This document shows, piece after piece, positions 1-5,846 of a DNA stretch of 13,322 nt. The first letter of the stretch is position 1, and every line of letters starts with the position of its first letter. Position numbers and translations under genes: made by a program. The notes under the pieces were generated by a model. The model searched no databases and was not told where the DNA came from. It saw only the letters and a list, made by a program, of their open reading frames with translations. This DNA is from Chitinophagaceae bacterium (GTDB lineage Bacteria > Bacteroidota > Bacteroidia > Chitinophagales > Chitinophagaceae): positions 1 through 13,322 of the forward strand of contig CANGEZ010000027.1 of assembly GCA_947452875.1 (NCBI GenBank). Reading direction: 5' to 3'.

Positions 1-627
1 AATTGTAATTTAGCAGGAACTGCATTTTCAACCACATTGAAATACGGCGTTCCAACACCAACCGCTATCACAGCTCGTACAGGAACATTCACGCCATGTA
101 TCAACGATACCATAACGTACACGGTTACAAGTCCTGCGGCATCAGCTGCTCAGGTTACGCCAACTAAATATAGATGGACAATTCCTGTAGGTACAACAGT
201 GTTATTAACCAATGCAGATAGTTCTCAAATCAGAATCAGATACGATGCTACATTTGTGGGAGGTACATTGTCAGTTGCTGGCGTAAGCGCTTGTGGATTA
301 GCTGGAACTTCATTCAGTTCAACACTTGCTTATTTGCCTCCAACACCTACTAATATTACATCAAGAACTGGTTTGTACAATGCATGTATAAATGATACAA
401 TTACATATACAGTTGTAGTGCCTGCAGTTGTAGCAGGTCAACGTGCTGCGAGCGTTTACAGATGGACGATACCTGCATTCACAGCCATTCAAAGTGCAGC
501 TGTAGATAGTAGTTCTATCAAACTCAAATTTAATACCGGTTACATTGGTGGAAATCTTACGGTGAAAGGCCAAACTGCTTGCGGTGCAACTGCTCAGGGG
601 ACAGCTAGAACACAGGCTTTGACGCAT
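1..627 (+). repeat. Tandem 288-bp coding repeats (96 aa)
   Basis: Corresponding points recur exactly 288 bases apart. The Cys codon of the CxLAGT motif is at 4, 292 and 580, and the CCAACACC start of a module is at 52 and 340. The window therefore shows the tail of one unit, one full unit (52-339) and a second (340-627). The units share protein motifs but have drifted clearly in DNA, so this is an old duplication rather than a recent slippage array. Confidence 0.85.
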
Positions 628-927
628 ACTGGTTGTCCGGCAGGTACCAAATTGTCTACTACAGTAACAGAAGTAGTTGTGGACAATGATTTGAAAGTTA
701 CCATCTATCCAAATCCGTCTCATACCGACTTTAATTTAGAAATGCTTTCAGGTAGCAATGAAAAATTAAAGATTGTAATAACAGATGCAGAGGGTAGAAC
801 ATTGAAAACAATGAGTACGCTTCCAAATGGCATCAAGAAAATCGGAAATGATTTACAACCAGGTGTGTATATGGTTAAAATTATGCAGGGTAAAATAACA
901 AAGACGCTAAGAATAGTGAAATATTAA
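1..927 (+). CDS. Secreted repeat protein with type IX secretion sorting domain (5' truncated)
   Basis: The reading frame is open from base 1, so the gene starts outside the window; the TTG at 37 lies inside a repeat and is not a credible start. The visible 308 codons have two parts. The first is tandem beta-rich modules of 96 residues, PKD/Ig-like in flavour. Each module carries a CINDTITYTV strand, a YRWTIP strand and a later Cys (as in ACGLAG), so a disulphide per module is plausible. From about base 685 comes a C-terminal sorting domain of the Por type A kind (TIGR04183-like): VTIYPNPS, then F-L-E, ITDAEGR, and the ending PGVYMVKI with KTLRIVKY. Family knowledge says such domains direct export through the T9SS to the surface or medium. 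The role of the protein itself (adhesin or other) cannot be read from this fragment. It is probably followed by the hairpin/T-tract at 958-1009 as terminator. Confidence 0.9.
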   Translation, partial: NCNLAGTAFSTTLKYGVPTPTAITARTGTFTPCINDTITYTVTSPAASAAQVTPTKYRWTIPVGTTVLLTNADSSQIRIRYDATFVGGTLSVAGVSACGLAGTSFSSTLAYLPPTPTNITSRTGLYNACINDTITYTVVVPAVVAGQRAASVYRWTIPAFTAIQSAAVDSSSIKLKFNTGYIGGNLTVKGQTACGATAQGTARTQALTHTGCPAGTKLSTTVTEVVVDNDLKVTIYPNPSHTDFNLEMLSGSNEKLKIVITDAEGRTLKTMSTLPNGIKKIGNDLQPGVYMVKIMQGKITKTLRIVKY

Positions 928-957
928 TTCTAATTTTTAATTTTCATAAGGGCACAG

Positions 958-1023
958 AAAGTCAGAACGAGAATGAGAGCGAAAGCAAACATGGAGTTCT
1001 GACTTTTTTCTTCGCTCTCGTTC
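958..1023 (+). terminator. Interleaved hairpins; stem A with T-tract acts as likely terminator
   Basis: Stem A is an 11-bp perfect inverted repeat, AAAGTCAGAAC at 958-968 with GTTCTGACTTT at 996-1006, and runs into a T-tract (1004-1009). That is the form of a Rho-independent terminator about 30 bases after the T9SS gene stop. A second 13-bp stem with one G-T wobble, B (971-983) with B' (1011-1023), is interleaved in the order A-B-A'-B', so the two hairpins compete or form a pseudoknot. The connecting loops (2, 12 and 4 nt) look tight for both full stems at once, so mutual exclusion is the likelier reading. The same structure exists at 2032-2097. Confidence 0.6.
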
Positions 1024-1049
1024 CGTTTCTCATTTTAATAAAGACATAA

Positions 1050-1081
1050 TGTTCAAATCTTCCGCACTCACGGAAGTAAAG
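1050..1081. repeat. 32-bp hairpin unit, copy 1 of 3
   Basis: The unit starts TGTTCAAAT and contains the perfect hairpin CTTCCG-CACTCA-CGGAAG (1059-1076), then TAAAG. Other copies are at 1993-2024 and 2124-2155. It forms the right end of the 130-bp repeat. Confidence 0.85.
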
Positions 1082-1112
1082 GGCACGATTTTATTTTAAT
1101 AAATAACAATTG

Positions 1113-1143
1113 GTCGCTGAAACAAAATCCAGCGGCTTTTTTT
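1113..1143 (+). terminator. Rho-independent terminator
   Basis: GTCGCTG (1113-1119) pairs with CAGCGGC (1130-1136) across a 10-nt loop, with one G-T wobble. Seven T follow (1137-1143). It lies between the first 130-bp repeat and the kinase gene and would isolate the kinase gene from upstream transcription. Confidence 0.65.
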
Positions 1144-1161
1144 ATGATTTTTGTTTTTGCA

Positions 1162-1192
1162 TTTGTTCAACTTAGGCTGCTTTTTACATTAA
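1162..1192 (+). promoter_or_regulatory. Candidate Bacteroidota promoter for the kinase module
   Basis: TTTG at 1162-1165 is followed after exactly 19 bases by TACATTAA (1185-1192). This matches the -33 TTTG and most of the TAnnTTTG -7 element known for this phylum. The GTG start lies 28 bases further on. It is downstream of the terminator at 1113-1143, which suits an independent promoter. The last two -7 positions do not match the consensus. Confidence 0.35.
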
Positions 1193-1220
1193 AGTGGCTA
1201 TTTATTTGTAAATTGTTCTT

Positions 1221-1811
1221 GTGAAAGAAAAGACTATTTATATAATTGCAGGTTGTAACGGGGCAGGTAAAACAACAGCATCATTCACAATATTGCCTGA
1301 TATACTCGATTGCCGTGAATTTGTAAATGCCGATGAAATTGCCAGAGGGTTATCTCCATTTCAACCCGAGTCTGTATCATTTGAAGCAGGAAGAATCATG
1401 CTAAAAAGAATTAGCGAATTAATTAATGAAGGAAAAAATTTCGCATTCGAAACTACTTTAGCCACAAAAAGTCACAAAGAACGTGTAGAAGTTGCTCAAT
1501 CAATGGGATATAATGTTGTATTGTTGTTTTTTTGGTTGCGAAATGTTGATTTGGCAAATGAAAGGGTAAAGACCAGGGTGTTGGAAGGAGGGCACAATGT
1601 CGAAGAAATGGTTATTGAAAGAAGGTATTATAGGGGAATTGTAAATTTGTTTGATTTATTTTTACCTTTGTCAGACGAGGTAATGGTGTTTGACAATTCA
1701 GAGGGGCTTCCTATACTAATCGCTGAAAAATCCCAAAGAGAATCCTCTTTGACAATAAACAATGAGGAGTTATTTAAAAAATTAAAAGAGCAATATGAAA
1801 ACAGAAAGTAA
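1221..1811 (+). CDS. Zeta-toxin/UNAG-kinase-like P-loop kinase (COG4185-type)
   Basis: This is a 196-residue protein. It has Walker A GCNGAGKT at residues 11-18, NADEIARG at 36-43 (Asp38 as candidate catalytic acid), FETTLA at 76-81, and the lid-like segment with GGH (123-125) and RRYYRGIVNLF (134-144). This order matches the small zeta-toxin-like kinases of COG4185. Characterised zeta/PezT enzymes phosphorylate UDP-N-acetylglucosamine and poison peptidoglycan synthesis; the substrate of this one is not shown by the sequence. GTG is chosen as start because the next upstream in-frame codons reach a stop at 1209-1211 without another plausible start, and the beta-strand leading to Walker A begins straight away. 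Its 3' end overlaps a 49-residue ORF by 17 bases. The pair sits between two 130-bp direct repeats with its own candidate promoter and terminators, like a self-contained cassette. A housekeeping or phage-defence kinase remains possible. Confidence 0.85.
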   Translation: MKEKTIYIIAGCNGAGKTTASFTILPDILDCREFVNADEIARGLSPFQPESVSFEAGRIMLKRISELINEGKNFAFETTLATKSHKERVEVAQSMGYNVVLLFFWLRNVDLANERVKTRVLEGGHNVEEMVIERRYYRGIVNLFDLFLPLSDEVMVFDNSEGLPILIAEKSQRESSLTINNEELFKKLKEQYENRK

Positions 1812-1944
1812 ATTTGAAAGAAGACAAAAAATATTAATCGGGCTTGAAAGTTCTTATAGGAAAATGCTTGAATTTAAAAAGCAAAAAAACAGCGTGATAG
1901 TTGTTCTCCGTGATGGAAAAATCATTCACATTAAGCCTGAATAA
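1795..1944 (+). CDS. 49-residue ORF overlapping the kinase; candidate antitoxin or partner
   Basis: ATG at 1795 opens a 49-codon frame that overlaps the last 17 bases of the kinase gene, which implies coupled translation. The protein is basic and has two parts. The N-terminal half (FERRQKILIGLESSYRKMLE) looks helical. The short C-terminal half has beta-strand character (SVIVVLRDGKIIHIKPE). No known domain is recognised with certainty. Similar small ORFs beside COG4185 kinases in this phylum seem familiar, but I cannot verify that here. By context the best guess is a neutralising partner. The order toxin-then-small-ORF is the reverse of classical epsilon-zeta or PezA-PezT. Nothing in it resembles a PezA helix-turn-helix repressor. 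The frame is probably real because it has sensible composition and a tight overlap. Confidence 0.65.
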   Translation: MKTESKFERRQKILIGLESSYRKMLEFKKQKNSVIVVLRDGKIIHIKPE

Positions 1945-1992
1945 CTTCTCAAGGGTTGTTGATTCCACATTCAATAATTGTATTAAAGTCAT

Positions 1993-2024
1993 TGTTCAAA
2001 TCTTCCGTACTCACGGAAGTAAAG
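1993..2024. repeat. 32-bp hairpin unit, copy 2 of 3
   Basis: Same unit as at 1050-1081, with the loop base changed (CTTCCG-TACTCA-CGGAAG, hairpin 2002-2019). It lies directly before the second 130-bp repeat, so the right side of the module reads unit, 130-bp repeat, with another unit at its end. Confidence 0.85.
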
Positions 2025-2025
2025 T

Positions 2026-2155
2026 GCACAGAAAGTCAGAACGAGAATGAGAGCGAAAGCAAACATGGAGTTCTGACTTTTTTCTTCGCTCTCGTTCCGT
2101 TTCTCATTTTTATAAAGACATAATGTTCAAATCTTCCGCACTCACGGAAGTAAAG
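2026..2155. repeat. 130-bp direct repeat, copy 2
   Basis: Near-identical copy of 952-1081 (129 of 130 by eye). The interleaved stems fall at 2032-2042/2070-2080 and 2045-2057/2085-2097. Stem A with its T-tract could end transcription of the kinase/small-ORF pair. Confidence 0.93.
2124..2155. repeat. 32-bp hairpin unit, copy 3 of 3
   Basis: Right end of the second 130-bp repeat; hairpin 2133-2150. Shares TGC after its end with copy 2 but not copy 1. Confidence 0.85.
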
Positions 2156-2156
2156 T

Positions 2157-2182
2157 GCTGTTCATTATAGCAGCCCTTTTTT
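2157..2182 (+). terminator. Terminator at the convergent junction
   Basis: GCTGTT (2157-2162) pairs with AGCAGC (2169-2174, one G-T wobble) around a 6-nt loop, followed by CC and six T. It is oriented for plus-strand transcription from the kinase module. Its T-tract touches the stop codon of the convergent esterase gene. Confidence 0.5.
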
Positions 2183-3101
2183 ATTTTGTCAGTAAAAATT
2201 GTAAAGGTATATGCAGTCTTTTTGCCCATGAACGCTCAGAATGGTCATCTCCATTGAATTCCAATGTTTTCCAATTTGATGTAGTGAATCCTTTTTGTTT
2301 CATGGTTTCATCAATCATTTGCTGATATGGTTTATACATCGCATCCAATGTTTGGTCGCCTAAATCAAAATAAATTTTATGATGCTTTGGAGAGGGGAGA
2401 TGAGAAAGCAAATAATTATTTATCGCATCAGGGAATAAATTGTTTTCATTGCTAAAGATTACAGGCCAGTGGGTTGATAAGCATGCAGCACCGCCAAATA
2501 TTTTAGGATACTCGCAAATGGCATATAGTGATATTAGTCCGCCCATACTGGAGCCTGCTATAAAGGTATTGTTACGATCTTTTTTTGTTCTGTAATTTTT
2601 GTCTATAAAAGGTTTTAATTCCTGAACTATAAATTTTAAATAATCATCGGATGTAATTGTTCCTGAATAAATTCCTGCACCGTTATTTCGCTTTCCATTA
2701 TTCATAATTGAATCCCTATAAGATAAGGGGAGGCTTTCAAATGGTTTTTGAGGCGTGTACTCATTATGTCTTTCCGAACCGCCATTCCATATGCCGACAA
2801 CTATTGTATTGATGATTTTTTTTGAGAGAATCAATTCTGTAATGGTTTCATCAACATGCCATTCCTGTTTGTTCCAAGTGATAGCACTGTCAAATAGCAT
2901 TTGGCCATCATGCATATATAAAACAGAAAACTTTCCCTTACTATCTTTATAATTTTCAGGCAGCCATATGCTGATGTTTCTTTCTTTTATGTAAGTGGAT
3001 TTGAAGTTATTGATTTGGACTATTTTTCCAAATGAGGGTGTTGGGGTTTGTGCATTTGTCAAGTTTATCGTTAGGGATAAAAGTAGTGTTGTCAGCTTCA
3101 T
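2181..3101 (-). CDS. Secreted alpha/beta-hydrolase esterase (esterase D / IroE-Fes-like)
   Basis: This is a 306-residue protein with an N-terminal signal peptide (MKLTTLLLSLTINLTNAQ, likely cut after Ala17), so it is periplasmic or exported. The fold order matches the PF00756 putative-esterase family: an early RNISIWLPENY strand, VLYMHDGQMLF (60-70), TIVVGIWNGG (99-108), nucleophile elbow GSSMGG with Ser185, and a late DDH with His287. Asp249 (in DLGD) or Asp253 is the candidate acid. Members of this family include acetyl-xylan/feruloyl esterases and siderophore esterases; the substrate is not deducible here, and no TonB receptor or glycoside hydrolase neighbour helps. The gene is monocistronic, convergent with the kinase module and divergent from the LOG-family gene. 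Confidence 0.85.
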   Translation of the reverse strand: MKLTTLLLSLTINLTNAQTPTPSFGKIVQINNFKSTYIKERNISIWLPENYKDSKGKFSVLYMHDGQMLFDSAITWNKQEWHVDETITELILSKKIINTIVVGIWNGGSERHNEYTPQKPFESLPLSYRDSIMNNGKRNNGAGIYSGTITSDDYLKFIVQELKPFIDKNYRTKKDRNNTFIAGSSMGGLISLYAICEYPKIFGGAACLSTHWPVIFSNENNLFPDAINNYLLSHLPSPKHHKIYFDLGDQTLDAMYKPYQQMIDETMKQKGFTTSNWKTLEFNGDDHSERSWAKRLHIPLQFLLTK

Positions 3102-3124
3102 GTGTTAATGTTTAAGTCAAAATG

Positions 3125-3132
3125 CAAAAGTA
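3125..3132 (-). promoter_or_regulatory. Candidate -7 element for the esterase gene
   Basis: On the minus strand this reads TACTTTTG, a full match to TAnnTTTG, 23 bases before the ATG. No clear TTTG -33 element was found at the expected spacing, so support is partial. Confidence 0.35.
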
Positions 3133-3176
3133 AAAAGTAAAAATTGATGATTTTTTTTGATTTTTGAATTTAAACT

Positions 3177-3204
3177 TTTGAATTTATTCGAAATAATACT
3201 CTTG
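3177..3204 (+). promoter_or_regulatory. Candidate promoter for the LOG-family gene
   Basis: TTTG at 3177-3180 and TACTCTTG at 3197-3204 (one mismatch to TAnnTTTG) are separated by 16 bases, slightly short for the phylum. The leader to the ATG would be about 80 bases. Confidence 0.3.
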
Positions 3205-3292
3205 CCAATTTGATAAAGAGTCTACAACTTGAATGAGTATTTTAAATGGAAGTTAAACAGAAATCGCTAAGTTTGAAATATAAAAATATATC

Positions 3293-4015
3293 ATGTCACA
3301 TTCTGAAATCAAATTTCTTCAAGGACCACAAAGCAGATGGCAGGAATTAACCTTCTCCATTAAAGTGCTGATTGAATTTATTAGAGGCTTTAGAACACTG
3401 CATTTCGCCGGTCCTTGTGTTACAGTATTTGGTTCCGCAAGATTTAAAGAAGACCATGAGTATTATAAAAAAACAAAAGAACTTTCTGGTGCAATTGCAA
3501 AACTCGGATTTACCATAATGACAGGAGGAGGGCCTGGTATCATGGAAGCGGCCAATAAAGGCGCCAAAGAAGTGGGAGGCAGAAGTGTAGGTTGTAATAT
3601 TATTCTGCCTTTCGAACAACATCATAATGATTACCTTGATAAAACAGTAAACATTCGCTATTTCTTTGTTCGTAAAACGTTGCTGATAAAATATTCATAC
3701 GCTTTTGTCGTGATGCCTGGTGGCTTTGGAACCATGGATGAATATTTCGAAGCATTAACCTTGATTCAAACAAAAATGCTGTTTCAATTTCCGATCATTA
3801 TTTTCGATACTGCCTATCATGCAGCACTCATCGAACATATTGAGTTGATGAAACAAAAAGGGACTATAGCTGAAGAAGATTTGAAACTTTGCTTATTTAC
3901 CGATTCAATTGAAGAAGCTATTGAACATCTTAAAATCAATGCTATTTCAAAATTTGGATTAAAGCCCGAAAAGCCTAGAAAGTCTTTCTGGTGGCTTTTT
4001 GAAAGAGGGTATTGA
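3293..4015 (+). CDS. TIGR00730/LOG-family Rossmann-fold nucleotide phosphoribohydrolase
   Basis: This 240-residue cytosolic protein carries the LOG family hallmarks. These are FGSAR (46-50), GGGPGIMEAANKGA (78-91) and PGGFGTMDE (142-150), which is the PGGxGTxxE signature with Glu150 as the expected catalytic residue. Relatives were long misnamed lysine decarboxylases. Tested members cleave nucleoside 5'-monophosphates to the base and ribose 5-phosphate, either as cytokinin-activating LOG or as a general nucleotide hydrolase. In a free-living bacterium a purine/pyrimidine nucleotide salvage or housekeeping role is the safer inference. An amphipathic stretch of about 40 residues precedes the Rossmann core and a basic, Trp-rich tail follows it (KPRKSFWWLFERGY). 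The length is normal for the subgroup. The heptamer array begins immediately after its stop. Confidence 0.88.
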   Translation: MSHSEIKFLQGPQSRWQELTFSIKVLIEFIRGFRTLHFAGPCVTVFGSARFKEDHEYYKKTKELSGAIAKLGFTIMTGGGPGIMEAANKGAKEVGGRSVGCNIILPFEQHHNDYLDKTVNIRYFFVRKTLLIKYSYAFVVMPGGFGTMDEYFEALTLIQTKMLFQFPIIIFDTAYHAALIEHIELMKQKGTIAEEDLKLCLFTDSIEEAIEHLKINAISKFGLKPEKPRKSFWWLFERGY

Positions 4016-4016
4016 G

Positions 4017-4215
4017 AATCTAGATACTAGATACTAGAAACTAGAAACTAGAAACTAGATACTGGATAATCGTACAAACTAGCATTCGTCATCTAGCATC
4101 TAGTATCCAACATCTAGTATCCAGCATCCAGTATCCAGCATCCAGTATCCAGCATCCAGTATCCAGAATCCAGCATCCAGCATCCAGTATCCAGCATCCA
4201 GTATCCATTATCTAG
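4017..4215. repeat. Heptamer array with an inverted axis (7 + 18 units)
   Basis: Left arm 4017-4065 is seven units of seven bases (AATCTAG, ATACTAG twice, AAACTAG three times, ATACTGG). After a 24-base centre come eighteen units in strict 7-base register at 4090-4215, mostly CATCCAG alternating with TATCCAG, plus CATCTAG/TATCTAG. The reverse complement of the left units (CTAGTAT, CCAGTAT) matches the right arm, so about 42 bases can fold into an imperfect long hairpin. CTAG occurs eleven times within about 200 bases. The 7-base period is not a multiple of 3, and the array falls between genes, so it is not coding. It could terminate transcription of the preceding gene or be a simple slippage-prone repeat. 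Confidence 0.92.
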
Positions 4216-4288
4216 GTTGTTATTATTATTCTCCTGAATGCACAGAACTTTAAATTCAAAGCCGTACTTTTATCTGATAAACAAGCTT

Positions 4289-4525
4289 ATGGAAATGAAT
4301 GATATTATCGGATGGGTAGCAACTGCTGTAACCATGCTTTCTTTTCTGTCACACAAGATGTTGTTTTTGCGTGTTGTGAATTTTATAGCTTGTGTGATTT
4401 GGATTGTGTATGGCGTGTTGATGGGTATGAATCCGGTAATCGTTACCAACGCTGTCATTGCGTGCATTCACATCTATTGGTTTTATAAAAATTTCGAAAA
4501 GATTAAAACAAAAACACTTCATTAA
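4289..4525 (+). CDS. Small three-helix membrane protein, YgjV/SemiSWEET-like
   Basis: The protein is 78 residues from the ATG at 4289. The frame could be extended to an ATG at 4238 (95 residues), but that adds a polar, Tyr-rich leader unlike this family, so 4289 is preferred. Three hydrophobic segments are visible: IIGWVATAVTMLSFL, LRVVNFIACVIWIVYGVLMG and PVIVTNAVIACIHIYWFY, followed by a short basic tail. The layout (IGW start, N-F-IAC-IW-IYG middle helix, N in helix three) resembles the Imp-YgjV inner-membrane family and, more distantly, SemiSWEET half-transporters, which dimerise to carry sugars. Transport activity is not established by the sequence. It lies just after the heptamer array and before another small membrane protein. 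Confidence 0.65.
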   Translation: MEMNDIIGWVATAVTMLSFLSHKMLFLRVVNFIACVIWIVYGVLMGMNPVIVTNAVIACIHIYWFYKNFEKIKTKTLH

Positions 4526-4564
4526 TGTTGATATAGAAAATCCAGAACGTTTTAAAAATAATTT

Positions 4565-4732
4565 ATGAGTATTTTAAATCAAATCGCAGAATACCTTTAT
4601 TTAAAAAAGAAAGATCCGAATGCAAAAAATACACAATGGATGAAATATATGCACGGTATCAACCGCTTGTCTATATTGCTCTTCTTAGTGGCGATGATTG
4701 TTATTGTGGTAAGACTATTTATAAAAAAGTAA
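4565..4732 (+). CDS. 55-residue single-span membrane protein (DUF6728-like)
   Basis: The product has 55 residues: an N-terminal part QIAEYLYLKKKDPNA, a middle MKYMHGINRLS, then one transmembrane helix (about residues 36-53, ILLFLVAMIVIVVRLF) and a KK end. From memory it matches a short conserved Bacteroidota protein family (DUF6728: YLYLKKKDPN, MHGINR, then one helix). The topology suggests a small inner-membrane protein with a cytosolic, positively charged front. Function is unknown. It starts 39 bases after the YgjV-like gene and may share its transcript. Its stop codon is one base from the end of the convergent lpxB. Confidence 0.72.
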   Translation: MSILNQIAEYLYLKKKDPNAKNTQWMKYMHGINRLSILLFLVAMIVIVVRLFIKK

Positions 4733-4733
4733 T

Positions 4734-5843
4734 CTAGCTCATTAGCTTAATAACTGCGTTAGCTGCATTTTCTGAGGCATTTCCGCCGCTGCTTAATAAA
4801 GTTTGTAAGGCAGCATAATCATTTTTTATCTGCTCTTTCTTGTTCGCATCATTTAGGATTAAATCCAATTCATTCTTGATATTCGTCAAGTTCAAATCAT
4901 TTTGAATCAGTTCCTTTACCACTTCTTTGTTCATGATGAGATTCACCAATCCAATAAATTTTATCGTAATTAATCTTTTGGCAATTTGATATGAAATGTT
5001 GTTTCCCTTGTAACAAATAATTTCAGGCACACCAAATAAAGCCGTTTCAAGTGTAGCCGTGCCACTGGTTACCAATGCAGCGCTTGCATGCAGTAAGAGT
5101 TCATAAGTTCTGTTCGAAACGGTAGACACATTATCATAGCCACGCATCATGTCATCATAAAAACTATTATCAAGTCCGGGTGCTTTGGCCACGATAAATT
5201 GATATTCAGAAAAATGTTTCGCAACCGAAAGCATAATCGGCAACTTCTTTGTGATTTCTTGTTTGCGGCTGCCAGGCAATAATGCAATGATTTTCTTATC
5301 ACCGAAAGCATTGGGCTGATTCTTATTTTTCTCTTTGAAATGATTCACAACTTCAGCCAGTGGATGACCAACATATTCAACTTCATAATTCCATTTTGTA
5401 TAAAAATCTTTTTCAAAAGGAAGTATGACCAGCATTTTGTCGACATTTTTTTTAATGTCATGAACCCTGTTTTCTTTCCAAGCCCAAACCTGTGGTGAAA
5501 TGTAATACACAATTTTGAACCCTTGTGTTTTTGCCCATTTGGCGATTCTTAAATTGAAACCAGGGTAGTCTATTAATATGATGACATCAGGTTTGAAATC
5601 AATGATGTCTTTTTTACAGAAGGAAATGTTTTTTAAAATCGTGGGGAGGTTTTTAATTACCTCAGTAAATCCCATAAAAGCCAATTCGCGGTAATGCTTA
5701 ACCAACGAAGCTCCTGAGGCCTGCATCAAATCTCCGCCCCAACATTGTATGGTGGCGTTCTTGTCTTTTTTATGCAATTCCTTTATCAGGTTGCTGCCGT
5801 GTAAGTCGCCACTGGCTTCTCCTGCAATGATATAATACCTCAT
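4734..5843 (-). CDS. lpxB: Lipid-A-disaccharide synthase LpxB
   Basis: This 369-residue protein has normal family length and is a GT19 glycosyltransferase. It condenses UDP-2,3-diacylglucosamine with lipid X (2,3-diacylglucosamine 1-phosphate) to give lipid A disaccharide 1-phosphate, a committed step of lipid A synthesis at the cytosolic face of the inner membrane. Visible signatures are GEASGDLHG (8-16), ILIDYPGFN (89-97), SPQVWAWKENR (116-126), LPGSRKQEI (189-197) and TSGTATLETALFGVP (259-273). The ATG sits 3 bases after the stop of the dipeptidase gene, so the two are co-transcribed and probably translationally coupled. The start at MRYYIIAGEASGD is the standard one for the family. Confidence 0.97.
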   Translation of the reverse strand: MRYYIIAGEASGDLHGSNLIKELHKKDKNATIQCWGGDLMQASGASLVKHYRELAFMGFTEVIKNLPTILKNISFCKKDIIDFKPDVIILIDYPGFNLRIAKWAKTQGFKIVYYISPQVWAWKENRVHDIKKNVDKMLVILPFEKDFYTKWNYEVEYVGHPLAEVVNHFKEKNKNQPNAFGDKKIIALLPGSRKQEITKKLPIMLSVAKHFSEYQFIVAKAPGLDNSFYDDMMRGYDNVSTVSNRTYELLLHASAALVTSGTATLETALFGVPEIICYKGNNISYQIAKRLITIKFIGLVNLIMNKEVVKELIQNDLNLTNIKNELDLILNDANKKEQIKNDYAALQTLLSSGGNASENAANAVIKLMS

Positions 5844-5846
5844 AAA

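Larger units (their letters stand above)
952..1081. repeat. 130-bp direct repeat, copy 1
   Basis: This block recurs at 2026-2155, offset 1074 bases, with a single difference by eye (A at the centre of CATTTTAATAAAG, T in the other copy). It begins GCACAGAAAGTCAGAAC and ends CACGGAAGTAAAG. It contains two long interleaved inverted repeats (958-1023) and a small perfect hairpin (1059-1076). Together the copies bracket the kinase/small-ORF module. The near identity in non-coding DNA implies recent duplication, gene conversion or mobility. Confidence 0.93.

Noticed and set aside
361..723. 120-codon frame on the minus strand
   Set aside because: Antisense to the T9SS repeat protein; Cys/Ser-rich composition is a mirror of the Thr/Val repeats, with no recognisable motif.
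1050..1076. GTTCAAATC resembles the T-arm of a tRNA, suggesting a tRNA fragment or attachment site
   Set aside because: Flanking bases do not form the 5-bp T-stem and no acceptor, D or anticodon arm is nearby. The surrounding hairpin has its own different pairing.
2755..2952. 65-codon plus-strand frame
   Set aside because: Antisense to the esterase core; the esterase frame has conserved catalytic motifs across the region.
4017..4215. CRISPR-like array
   Set aside because: Units are only 7 bases, directly adjacent with no unique spacers, and no cas genes are near.
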